DNA of 64,000 bases from JAVKFY01 sp040223615. GTDB lineage: Bacteria; Pseudomonadota; Alphaproteobacteria; GCA-2731375. Positions 1-7,631 of the stretch are shown here, piece after piece; position 1 is the stretch's first letter, and each line of letters begins with the position of its first letter. The notes under the pieces are model-generated. The model did no database searches. It was given only the letters and a program-made list of their open reading frames with translations, and was not told the DNA's origin. The position numbers were made by a program, and so were the translations under genes. The stretch spans positions 47,789-111,788 of the forward strand of contig JAVKFY010000066.1 in NCBI GenBank assembly GCA_040223615.1. The letters are read 5' to 3'.

Positions 1-1
1 C

Positions 2-1213
2 ACCAGCCAGGCGCTGACCGAGGCCTGCCTGGCCCGGATCGCCGCGCGCGAACCCGACGTGCAGGCCTTCATCCACCTCGATCCCGACGCGGCGCTGGCG
101 CAAGCCAAGGCACGCGATGCCGAACCCCCGCGCGGTCCGCTGCACGGCGTGCCGGTGGGCCTGAAGGACATCATCGACACCGCCGACATGCCGACCGGCT
201 ACGGCTCGCCGATCTATGACGGGCACCAGCCGAAGAGCGACGCGGCGGTGACAGCGTTCTTGCGCGCGGCCGGCGCGGTGATCGTCGGCAAGACCGTGAC
301 CACCGAATTCGCCGGCCCGCACCCCGGCAAGACCCGCAACCCGCACAACCCGGCGCATACGCCCGGCGGCTCGTCGAGCGGCTCGGCCGCGGCGGTCGGC
401 GCTGGCATGGTACCGCTGGCTTTCGGCAGCCAGACCGCAGGCTCGGTGATCCGGCCGGCCTCGTTCTGCGGCGCGGTCGGCTACAAGTCGACCTTCGGCC
501 AGCTTCCCACCGTCGGCATGAAGGTGCTGGCCTCGACGATGGATACGCTGGGCACCTTCACCCGCGCGGTCGCCGACATCGCCACGGTGCGCGCCGCCCT
601 GATCGGTGCACCGGCTGACGTCGCCGAGCTGAGCGGGCCGCCGCGCATCGCGTTGTGCCATACGCCGATGTGGGACCAGGCCGATGGCGACAGCCAGACC
701 GCCTTGGAGTCCGCCGGCAAGGCGCTGGCCGATGCCGGCGCGGAAGTCACCGTCTTCGAACTGCCCGCCAGCTTCGACGGTCTGGTCGAAGCGCACCTGG
801 TGGCGATGCGCTTCGAGGTCCGCAACGCCTTCGGCTGGGAGCTCGACAACCACCGCGACAAGCTGAGCGACGATTTCATGGCGATGATCGACGGCGCCGG
901 CACCGCGGCAGCCTACACCGACTTGCTGAAGGCCAGCGAACACCGCGCCGAGGCGGCGCAGATGCTGCCGGTCATCTTCAACCGGTTCGACGCGATGCTG
1001 GTGCCCAGCGCGCCGGGCGAGGCGCCGAAGAAACTGGACTTTACCGGCGACGCGATCATGAACCGCATCTGGTCCTATCTCGGCGTGCCCTGTGTCAGCT
1101 TGCCGTTCGCCACCGGCGGCAACGGCCTGCCGGTCGGGGTGCAGCTGGTCGGCGCGCAGGGCGACGACGAGAAGGTCTTGAGCGTCGCGGCCTGGGCGGA
1201 GGCGCGACTCTAG
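2..1213 (+). CDS. Amidase signature family hydrolase, 5' end outside window
   Basis: The reading frame is open from base 2 with no convincing start, so the gene begins before the window; 403 residues are visible. It belongs to the amidase signature family, which hydrolyses C-N bonds with a Ser-cisSer-Lys triad. The lysine is in GLKDIID (visible residue about 55), the Ser/Gly-rich loop TPGGSSSGSA holds the cis-serine (about 121-129), and GSQTAGSVIRP carries the probable nucleophilic serine (about 148). The C-terminal GLPVGVQLVG motif is typical. No GatB or GatC lies next to it, so a catabolic amidase is more likely than GatA. The substrate cannot be told from sequence. Confidence 0.88.
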   Translation, partial: TSQALTEACLARIAAREPDVQAFIHLDPDAALAQAKARDAEPPRGPLHGVPVGLKDIIDTADMPTGYGSPIYDGHQPKSDAAVTAFLRAAGAVIVGKTVTTEFAGPHPGKTRNPHNPAHTPGGSSSGSAAAVGAGMVPLAFGSQTAGSVIRPASFCGAVGYKSTFGQLPTVGMKVLASTMDTLGTFTRAVADIATVRAALIGAPADVAELSGPPRIALCHTPMWDQADGDSQTALESAGKALADAGAEVTVFELPASFDGLVEAHLVAMRFEVRNAFGWELDNHRDKLSDDFMAMIDGAGTAAAYTDLLKASEHRAEAAQMLPVIFNRFDAMLVPSAPGEAPKKLDFTGDAIMNRIWSYLGVPCVSLPFATGGNGLPVGVQLVGAQGDDEKVLSVAAWAEARL

Positions 1214-1295
1214 GTGCGGCGCCAGGTCGCGGCCCCGTCATACCCCCGCGGCGTTAGGCTGATCCTCGCGATACGTCGATGCGAGGGAGGATCGC

Positions 1296-2102
1296 ATGAC
1301 GGAGACCGTGAACGCCGCTCGGCCGGGTCGGCCAGCCAACGGCCCGGCGCTACGGCGGGTTGGCGCGAATGATATCGTTACCTGCTTGGTCGCCGGCTTG
1401 CGCGACTTCCGCGCCGCGCCGCTCTACGGTATCGGCATCGGCTCGATCTACACCATCGGCGGCTGGCTGCTTATCCTGCTGCTGGTGCGGTTCGACCTGC
1501 CCTTCCTGGTCTACCCATTGGCGGCGGGGTTCGCGCTGATCGCGCCGTTCGTCGCCACCGGCTTCTATGCCGTCAGCCGTGCGCTCGAACGCGGCGAGAG
1601 GCTGTCGTGGACGGCAGTGCTGGGCGCCGTGCGCGGTGCGCTGGGCCGCGACCTCGGCTGGATGGCGCTGGTCACCGGCTTTTCGTTGTTCATCTGGATG
1701 GATATCGCCGCGTTGCTGTCCTTCGGCTTCCTCGGTCTGAAGTCGTACAGCGCCACCGAACTGCTGCGCGAGATATTCACCACGCCGATGGGCCTGCTGT
1801 TCCTGCTGATCGGCAACGCGGTTGGCGCCGCGCTGGCGCTGGCCGTGTTCGCCTTCTCGGTGGTTTCGTTCCCGCTGCTGTTCGACCGCGACATCGATTT
1901 CATCACCGCGATGATTGCCAGCGTAAAGCTGGTTCTGGGCAGTCCGAAGGCGATGGTGTTGTGGTGCGCCATCATCGCCGCGCTCATCGCGCTGTCGCTG
2001 ATATCTGGCCTGGTGGCGCTGCCGGTGGTGCTACCGATCCTCGGCCACGCCTCCTGGCACCTCTACCGCCACGCAGTGGTGCAGCCGGCGAGCAATGCCT
2101 AG
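1296..2102 (+). CDS. DUF2189 integral membrane protein
   Basis: This 268-residue protein has a charged N-terminus of about 45 residues, followed by about six hydrophobic segments between residues 48 and 260, so it should sit in the inner membrane. The segment GLRDFRAAPLYGIGIGSIYTIGG, the APFVATGFYAVSRALERG region and the spacing of the helices match the DUF2189 family, which has no assigned function. The start follows a strong Shine-Dalgarno sequence, gagggagg, six bases upstream. The gene lies 82 bases after the amidase in the same direction and converges with the histidine kinase, 9 bases from it. Confidence 0.8.
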   Translation: MTETVNAARPGRPANGPALRRVGANDIVTCLVAGLRDFRAAPLYGIGIGSIYTIGGWLLILLLVRFDLPFLVYPLAAGFALIAPFVATGFYAVSRALERGERLSWTAVLGAVRGALGRDLGWMALVTGFSLFIWMDIAALLSFGFLGLKSYSATELLREIFTTPMGLLFLLIGNAVGAALALAVFAFSVVSFPLLFDRDIDFITAMIASVKLVLGSPKAMVLWCAIIAALIALSLISGLVALPVVLPILGHASWHLYRHAVVQPASNA

Positions 2103-2111
2103 GTGGGCCGC

Positions 2112-4010
2112 CTAACTGGCAATGCGAACGTCAGCGTTCACGGCGCCGGTGTCGTGCACGATCCGGCTCGCCGGCAACACCACCGACATCCGCGTGCCGT
2201 TGCCGACCTGGCTGTCGATCCGCAGTTCGCCGTCGTGCAGTTCCAGCAGCGAGCGGGTCAGCGGCAGACCGAGACCGGTGCCCTCATAGCGGCGCGCCAG
2301 TTCGCTGTCGATCTGGCCGAACGGCGCCAGCGCCCGCGGGATGTCCGCATCGGCGATCCCGATGCCGGTGTCGACGACAGTCACGACAAGGGCGCCCGTT
2401 TCGTCGAGGGCGCCGGCGATGTCGACGCGGCCGCCCTGCGGCGTGAACTTCACCGCGTTGGACAACAGGTTCAGGAACACCTGCTTGATGCGCCGCTCGT
2501 CGACGATGACCGGCGGCAGCCCGTCGAGACCGTCGACCGCGAGCGTCACCTCGCCCTGCTCCGCCCGGTCGCGCACCAGCCGCAGCGCACCCTCCACGGT
2601 GAGCGCGATGTCGCACGGTTCCTCGTGCAGCTCGACCTTGCCGGCTTCCAGTTTCGACAGGTCGAGGATGTCGTTCAGCAGGTCAAGCAGATGAGTGGCG
2701 CTGGCATGAATGTCGCCGGCATAGTCCTGGTAGCGGTCGGCCGCGCCGGAGCCGAACAACTGGTCCCGGATCACCTCAGAGAAACCGATGATGGCGTTCA
2801 ACGGCGTACGCAACTCGTGGCTCATCATCGCCAGGAATTCCGACTTCGCCCGATTGGCGCTCTGTGCCTCGTCGCGCGCCGCCTTCAGCGCCGCCTCGCG
2901 CGCGACCCGTTCGGTAATGTCGGCCCCGCTGCCGCGGAAGCCCTTGAAGATGCCCTCGGCATCGAAAACCGGCTTGCCGTTGATCGACAGCCAGACCTTG
3001 GAGCCGTCGGCCAGAATCCGCGGATGGACGAAATTGCGGAACGGGCGGTGGCTGTGCAGGTCGTCGAGGTGACGCTGAAACACCTCCGGATTGACCATCT
3101 TGGCGACACCGGACTCTTCGCGTCTCTTGCCCAGAAGATTGGCTGGCGGCACCCCGGTTATCGCTTCGAAACGTGGCGAGAAGTAGGAAAAGCGCAGCTG
3201 GTCATCCATCTCCCAGAACCAGTCCGAGGCCGAATCGGCAAAATCGCGGAACCGCTCTTCGCCGGCGCGCAGGTCGTCGCGCCGCACCCGCGCCACGCTG
3301 TCGAGCAGGTCATTGAGCGCGCCCTGCGCCTCGCCGACCTCGTCGTCTCGCAACACCTCCACCTTGTAGTTGTCGGCGTGTGCCGGGTCGTCGCGCGCTG
3401 CGCGCATCACCGCCCGCAGGTCGAGCATTGGGTTCAACACCAGCCGGCCCATCAGGTTGACCGCGATCACGCTGACGCATACCGAGATCAGCAGCACCAG
3501 CGCGGCGATGCGCCAGACATAGCCGTCCAGTTCTTGTTCGATGTGGCTGATGTCGAAGCGCACCGCGAGCGCCACCGGCAGCCCGGTTTCGGTCTCCGGC
3601 CAGTAGGCATCGAGCCATTGCCCGCGGCGACCGCGCGCGCTCGGCGGTGGCGCGGCGCCAAATCGCGCCAGCACGAGGCCTTTGGCGGTCTGCAACGAGC
3701 CGCCCAGCACCGAATGCCGGCCGACGACCGGGCGTACCGCCGCCAGCATCGTCAGTAGCTCGTCGTCGCGGCGCGCGTTGAGCGCGGCGACCAGGGCCGC
3801 CTGCCCGACCTCCTCCACCCGGTGCAGCAGATCGCGCTCGTGGTTGCGGTAGGACGGCACCAGGATCACCGCCTCGACGACCAGGATGCTCAGGAACAAG
3901 GCCAGCGCCACGCGCAAGCAAAGGCGGCAGCGCCCCAGCAGGCGCCAGCGCGCCAACAAGCCCGTGCCCATGCCCTCGCTAAGATGCGGCTGCGACGCTG
4001 CCTTCGCCAT
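2112..4010 (-). CDS. PAS-containing sensor histidine kinase, orphan
   Basis: This 632-residue kinase has a transmembrane helix at about 31-52, a periplasmic sensor of about 115 residues, a second helix at about 168-187, a HAMP-like linker, a PAS domain at about 255-375, and a HisKA domain with the H-box SHELRTPLNA at about 394-403, whose His is autophosphorylated. The HATPase_c domain follows, with an N-box (LLSNAVKFTPQGG), a G1 box (DTGIGIA) and a G2 box (GTGLGLPL). A membrane-bound sensor that phosphorylates a response regulator is expected. No response regulator is nearby, so its partner and signal are unknown. The ATG at 4010 leaves only 76 bases to the kinase gene upstream. Confidence 0.93.
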   Translation of the reverse strand: MAKAASQPHLSEGMGTGLLARWRLLGRCRLCLRVALALFLSILVVEAVILVPSYRNHERDLLHRVEEVGQAALVAALNARRDDELLTMLAAVRPVVGRHSVLGGSLQTAKGLVLARFGAAPPPSARGRRGQWLDAYWPETETGLPVALAVRFDISHIEQELDGYVWRIAALVLLISVCVSVIAVNLMGRLVLNPMLDLRAVMRAARDDPAHADNYKVEVLRDDEVGEAQGALNDLLDSVARVRRDDLRAGEERFRDFADSASDWFWEMDDQLRFSYFSPRFEAITGVPPANLLGKRREESGVAKMVNPEVFQRHLDDLHSHRPFRNFVHPRILADGSKVWLSINGKPVFDAEGIFKGFRGSGADITERVAREAALKAARDEAQSANRAKSEFLAMMSHELRTPLNAIIGFSEVIRDQLFGSGAADRYQDYAGDIHASATHLLDLLNDILDLSKLEAGKVELHEEPCDIALTVEGALRLVRDRAEQGEVTLAVDGLDGLPPVIVDERRIKQVFLNLLSNAVKFTPQGGRVDIAGALDETGALVVTVVDTGIGIADADIPRALAPFGQIDSELARRYEGTGLGLPLTRSLLELHDGELRIDSQVGNGTRMSVVLPASRIVHDTGAVNADVRIAS

Positions 4011-4086
4011 GCCTGATACCCAACTATGTCGGTTCCCGCGGCGCGACCGCGAGCCTCAAGCAAAGCTGAACGAAGTCGGCAAAAAA

Positions 4087-4773
4087 TTAGTTAATGGCGG
4101 TTTGCGCGATCAGGTCGGCCCAGACCTCGTCGGCAATGGCCATCGGCGGCCTCAGTCCACCCTGACCATCTTCGGTGAGGACCGTGATCCAGGGGCACGG
4201 CCGCCCGGACCGCGCCAGGCCGGCGTAGACGTCGGCGACGGTGGCCATGTAGTCGCCGGCGGTCTCGTGCAGGTCGCGGGTCGCCTCGGTATAGGTTCGC
4301 GCGCCCTTGCGCCCGACCAGGTCGTCGGCCACCGCCGGACGCGTCGCCACCAGCACGATCGAACGCGGCACCGGCAGTTCGAAGGTGCCGTATTCCACCT
4401 CCCGCACCCACTCGATCAAGGTATCGCGCTGGTCCGGCGGCAGGCGGGCGGCGTTGTAGGCCACGTTGCTTTCCACGTAACGGTCGAGCAGCACCAGATC
4501 ATGGTCAGCGATCAGGTCGAGCAGCATCTGCCGGCTCTCCAGCCGGTCGCCGGCGTAAAGCAGCGCCGCGAACTCCGCCGCGACATCCTTCAGGCCGCCG
4601 AAGCGCCCGTTCAGATATTGCTCGATGAGGGCGGAAAACCGGGTCTCGCGGTAACGCGGGAAGGACAGCGTCGCGACTCGCCTGCCGGCGGCTTCGGCGG
4701 TCGCGGCCAGCGCCTTGGTCAGCGTTCCCTTGCCGGCGCCGTCGATACCCTCGATCGCAATCAGGTCGGCCAA
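4087..4773 (-). CDS. Thymidylate kinase-like nucleotide kinase
   Basis: This 228-residue P-loop kinase has the Walker A motif EGIDGAGKGT at residues 8-17, the acceptor-site motif LLDRYVESNVAYNAA near 100, and a lid-type stretch RKGARTYTEA, as in dTMP kinases, which make dTDP from dTMP. Apart from its AGKGT ending, where bacterial Tmk more often has AGKST or AGKTT, the family match is good. The start is TTG at 4773: GAGGG lies eight bases upstream and no in-frame ATG or GTG is near. That Shine-Dalgarno overlaps the hairpin at 4784-4808. It may be the housekeeping tmk or a paralogue; it is not next to holB, a common alphaproteobacterial neighbour of tmk. Confidence 0.75.
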   Translation of the reverse strand: MADLIAIEGIDGAGKGTLTKALAATAEAAGRRVATLSFPRYRETRFSALIEQYLNGRFGGLKDVAAEFAALLYAGDRLESRQMLLDLIADHDLVLLDRYVESNVAYNAARLPPDQRDTLIEWVREVEYGTFELPVPRSIVLVATRPAVADDLVGRKGARTYTEATRDLHETAGDYMATVADVYAGLARSGRPCPWITVLTEDGQGGLRPPMAIADEVWADLIAQTAIN

Positions 4774-4783
4774 CGGGAACGCC

Positions 4784-4808
4784 CTCGCGGATCATGACGA
4801 TCCGCGAG
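4784..4808 (-). promoter_or_regulatory. Perfect 10-bp hairpin before the tmk-like start
   Basis: CTCGCGGATC and its exact complement flank a 5-base loop. The hairpin lies between the stop of the double-glycine peptide gene (4825) and the TTG of the kinase (4773), all read leftward. There is no T-run after it, so a classical terminator is doubtful. On the transcript its last GAG bases are part of the kinase Shine-Dalgarno GAGGG, so folding could restrict initiation. Confidence 0.5.
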
Positions 4809-4824
4809 GTTAATCGGTACCTCG

Positions 4825-4992
4825 TCAGTAGGAAACCGAGTCGGTGATGAACCGGACGCTGCCATCGCCCAAGGCCGAGGTGCGAGACGCCGCCTCGCGC
4901 ACCTTTTGCACCGCCGGCAACAGCAAGCCACCCTTCACGCTGTCCAGCTCGGTTTCGGTCAGCGTCACGGCCTTGGTTTCGGTCTTGCTCAT
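4825..4992 (-). CDS. Double-glycine leader peptide with DUF1559-like core
   Basis: This is a 55-residue product. Residues 1-22 end in LTETELDSVKGG, the classic double-glycine leader cut by C39-type peptidase/ABC exporters. The 33-residue remainder opens with LLLPAVQKVREAA (23-35), which looks like the start of a DUF1559 pseudopilin just after its prepilin helix. It closes with GDGSVRFITDSVS (42-54), which looks like the H-X9-DG end of the same family. The ATG at 4992 has GGAG six bases upstream; in-frame ATGs at 5004 and 5013 have worse spacing. There is no cysteine, so lanthionine or disulfide chemistry is excluded. No exporter or maturase lies nearby. The function is unknown; it could be a secreted peptide or a RiPP-like precursor. 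Confidence 0.7.
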   Translation of the reverse strand: MSKTETKAVTLTETELDSVKGGLLLPAVQKVREAASRTSALGDGSVRFITDSVSY

Positions 4993-5102
4993 GGTCGTCT
5001 CCATTGTGTTCATGCCTCGTTAACCATGAGATGGCGGCGGCGTGCCGGATCAACAGTGACCTGCGTCACCGGCGCCGTAGAATACCGGCGGGAGGAATGT
5101 CC

Positions 5103-6263
5103 ATGGAACCGAGCCTGACGGCGAACGAACAAGCCCTGGTCGAGCGCGCCACCGCCTTCGCGCGCGACGAGGTGGCGCCGAATGCCGCCGCCTGGGAGAC
5201 CGGCAAGGTGGTGCCGCGCGACACCCTGGCGGCGGCGTGCCGCGCCGGTTTCGCCGGGCTGCTGGTCGACGAGGCCCAGGGCGGTGCGGGCATCGGCGCG
5301 GTCGCCGTCGGCCGGGTGCTGGAAGAACTGGCGGCGGCCGACCTCGCCTTCGCCTTCGCCGTCGTGGTGCACGCCAATCTGGCCGGCAACATCGCCCGCA
5401 ACGGTTCGCCGGCGCAGAAGGCCAAGTACTTGCCGGCGATGCTGGCCGGCGAAACCATCGGCGCCTTCCTGCTGACCGAACCCGGCGCCGGCTCCGACGC
5501 CACCGCCATCGCCACCCGCGCCAGCCAGCACGGTGACGGCTGGCGGTTGGATGGCGCCAAGGCCTGGTGCACCAATGCCGCCACCGCCGACGTGCTCTCG
5601 GTCTACGCCCAGAGCGGCGACAAGGCCCGCGACATCGTCTGCCTGCTGGTCGACGCCGACCACGATGGCGTGACCCGCGAGCCGACCTACGCCACCCTGG
5701 GCTGCCATGCCATGGGCACAGCCGGCTTCAGCTTCGGCAACTGCCGGCTCGGGCCGGAGGCGCTGTTCATCCAGGCGCCGCGCGCCTTCGCCGCCGCCAT
5801 GGGCGGCATCGACATCGCCCGCGCCGTCCTGGCGGCGATGTGTTGTGGTCTGCTGCGCACCAGCCTGGAGGTGGCATTACGCTATGGCGCCAGCCGCCAC
5901 GCCTTCGGCCAGCCGATCGGCGACTTCCAGGGCTGGCAGTGGCAGCTCGCCGACGTCGAGACCGACCTAGCGGCCGCCCGCCTGTTGGCCTACGACGCGC
6001 TATCGACGATGCAGGCCGGCGCGCCGGCGACGCTGGCCTGCGCGCACGCCAAGAAGTTCGCCACCCGGGCGGCGATGACCGGCGTGACGCAGTGCATGCA
6101 GGCGATCGGCGCCAACGGCTTCCGCCACGACCTGCCGCTGGCCCGCGCGCTGGCGGCGGCGAAGATGGCGGCCTTCCTGGACGGCACCACGGAAATCCAG
6201 AACGTGGTGATTTCCCGCGACCAGCGCCGCCGCGCCGACATCCTGGCCGGCGCGTCGGCCTGA
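5103..6263 (+). CDS. Acyl-CoA dehydrogenase
   Basis: This 386-residue FAD flavoenzyme makes the alpha,beta double bond of an acyl-CoA and passes electrons to ETF. The three ACAD regions are present: a helical N-domain, a beta-domain with the signature LTEPGAGSDA (about residues 118-127) and AWCTNA, and a C-domain ending in LDGTTEIQN with the probable catalytic Glu at about 364. Two ATGs compete: 5097 abuts the Shine-Dalgarno ggcgggagga, while 5103 has seven bases spacing and was chosen. It is divergent from the double-glycine peptide gene and convergent with the globins. Chain-length specificity cannot be read. Confidence 0.93.
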   Translation: MEPSLTANEQALVERATAFARDEVAPNAAAWETGKVVPRDTLAAACRAGFAGLLVDEAQGGAGIGAVAVGRVLEELAAADLAFAFAVVVHANLAGNIARNGSPAQKAKYLPAMLAGETIGAFLLTEPGAGSDATAIATRASQHGDGWRLDGAKAWCTNAATADVLSVYAQSGDKARDIVCLLVDADHDGVTREPTYATLGCHAMGTAGFSFGNCRLGPEALFIQAPRAFAAAMGGIDIARAVLAAMCCGLLRTSLEVALRYGASRHAFGQPIGDFQGWQWQLADVETDLAAARLLAYDALSTMQAGAPATLACAHAKKFATRAAMTGVTQCMQAIGANGFRHDLPLARALAAAKMAAFLDGTTEIQNVVISRDQRRRADILAGASA

Positions 6264-6271
6264 TGGGAAAG

Positions 6272-6694
6272 CTAGGCCGCTTCCGCCTGTGCCGCGCCGA
6301 CGCGCATCTCGTGCGCGACAATGGTGTAGGCGCAGGCCCAGGCGCGCGCCACCGCCGGCGTCCAGGCTTCGCCCAGCCCTTGCTCCAAGGTCGCCAGCAA
6401 CGACCGACCGACCGACTCGTAGTGCGTCGGCGTGACGCCGTAGCCGGCGTGGCGGCGGCCAAGCTCGCGCACCAGCGGCAACAGCCGGTCGAGCTGATCC
6501 AGTCCGCTGACCACCGTCGACAGTACCATCAGCAGCTTGTGCCGCTGCTTGGTCATGTCCGTTTCGCGGAACAGTGCCGCTGTGCTTTCGTCGATCTCGA
6601 ACAGCCGTCGATAGAACATCGCCGCCGCCGCGTCGGCGACCGGCAGCACCAGCTTCCATGTCCGCTGCACATCGGTTTTCTGTTGCGGGGTCAT
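6272..6694 (-). CDS. Single-domain globin, copy 1
   Basis: This 140-residue globin has no reductase domain. Conserved positions are Tyr28 (probable B10) in MFYRRLFEID, Phe42 (CD1), Gln50 (probable E7) and the proximal His82 in GRRHAGYGV, followed by HYESVGRSLLATLEQGLG. The Tyr-B10/Gln-E7 pair is typical of bacterial oxygen-binding and NO-detoxifying globins. The ATG at 6694 was chosen because it opens with MTPQQ, parallel to MTPEQ in the second copy. It lies 104 bases after that second globin, both read leftward. It probably acts in the cytoplasm; the role (oxygen supply, NO dioxygenation or sensing) is open. Confidence 0.9.
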   Translation of the reverse strand: MTPQQKTDVQRTWKLVLPVADAAAAMFYRRLFEIDESTAALFRETDMTKQRHKLLMVLSTVVSGLDQLDRLLPLVRELGRRHAGYGVTPTHYESVGRSLLATLEQGLGEAWTPAVARAWACAYTIVAHEMRVGAAQAEAA

Positions 6695-6798
6695 CGCAAT
6701 AGCTCCAGCTCGTTGACGCCAGAGTGGCGCCGTTGAGCCATAGCTGGGGCGGCGAGCCGGCGCCGCGAAGGCAGTGTTACCGCGCGGAAACAATATTT

Positions 6799-7218
6799 CT
6801 AGGCGGCGGCATCAGCCGGCGGGTCGCGCATCACCGCCGCCAACAGGTCGTAGGTCGCGGCCCAGGCGTCTGCGAGCTCATCGTCCCAGAGCTCGCCCAG
6901 ACCTTCTTCCAAGGTCCGCAGTAACGCCGCACGCACCGACAGGTAGTGCGCGTCGGTGACGCCATAGCCGACATGACGGCGGCCGAGGTCGGCGATCACC
7001 GGCCGCAACTTGTCGAAATGCTCCAGCCCGCTGACCGCGGTCGACCAGATCTGCAGGAACTTGTTGCACTGCGCCGCCATGTCGGTGCTCTCGAACAGCG
7101 GCGCGGCGGTGGCGTCGATCTCGAACAGGCGGCGATAGAAGCGCCGCGCCACGTCGTCGGCGATCGGCACCACGTGGCGCCACGAGTTCTGTACCAGGGC
7201 GATCTGTTCGGGCGTCAT
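6799..7218 (-). CDS. Single-domain globin, copy 2
   Basis: This 139-residue protein is a close paralogue of the globin just downstream. Tyr28, Phe42, Gln50 and proximal His82 (GRRHVGYGV) fall at exactly the same positions, and the starts (MTPEQ versus MTPQQ) and spacing agree without gaps, so the pair probably arose by tandem duplication. The C-terminus ends in a short Asp/Ala-rich tail. The ATG at 7218 is 8 bases after the stop of the NTF2-like gene, which suggests co-transcription with it and the AEC transporter. A longer frame upstream exists but runs into the NTF2-like gene. Confidence 0.9.
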   Translation of the reverse strand: MTPEQIALVQNSWRHVVPIADDVARRFYRRLFEIDATAAPLFESTDMAAQCNKFLQIWSTAVSGLEHFDKLRPVIADLGRRHVGYGVTDAHYLSVRAALLRTLEEGLGELWDDELADAWAATYDLLAAVMRDPPADAAA

Positions 7219-7226
7219 GGCCACGC

Positions 7227-7631
7227 CTAGTGCCGGGTGCGCGGCGCATCGTCGCCGCCTGGCTCCGGTTTGCCGTTGGTCGGCCCGGACTGGTGGTTGA
7301 TCAGGCGCCAGGCGCCGTCCTCGCGCACGAACATGTTGGTGGCGATCAGGTACTGTCCGGAGATCGTCTCGTAGCAGACCACCATCGCGACGTCGCCGTA
7401 GATCTGCACCACCGGCTGCACCATTTCCAGCGCCGGCTGGTCGGTGTTCGACAGGATCGAGCGCCAGCTCTGCAGCACCACCTCGCGTCCGAATAACGGC
7501 GGCCAGCCGGGATGCAGGCAGGCGACTTCGACGCGCTGGGCCCATAGCTCGGCCATGGTCTCCCCGTCACGGTCGTTGAACGCCTGATAGAAGGCGTCGT
7601 TGGCGAACAGGACGGATTCGCGATCGCTCAT
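7227..7631 (-). CDS. NTF2-like (SnoaL/DUF4440-type) protein
   Basis: This 134-residue protein has the cone-shaped NTF2-like pattern: an N-terminal helix with FYQAFNDRDGETMAELWA, the central HPGWPPLFGREVVLQSW, and the beta strands YGDVAMVVCYE and YLIATNMFVREDGAWRLINHQSG. Such proteins may be isomerases, cyclases or ligand-binding subunits, and the exact role is unknown. Its ATG overlaps the stop of the AEC transporter by 4 bases, and its own stop is 8 bases before the second globin, so the four genes 8575 to 6272 look like one operon. The pairing of an NTF2-like protein with globins is not a standard arrangement that I know. Confidence 0.8.
   Translation of the reverse strand: MSDRESVLFANDAFYQAFNDRDGETMAELWAQRVEVACLHPGWPPLFGREVVLQSWRSILSNTDQPALEMVQPVVQIYGDVAMVVCYETISGQYLIATNMFVREDGAWRLINHQSGPTNGKPEPGGDDAPRTRH

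Noticed and set aside
1259..1295. Inverted repeat around the DUF2189 Shine-Dalgarno
   Set aside because: The stem is about 5 bases and imperfect; it could arise by chance in GC-rich DNA.
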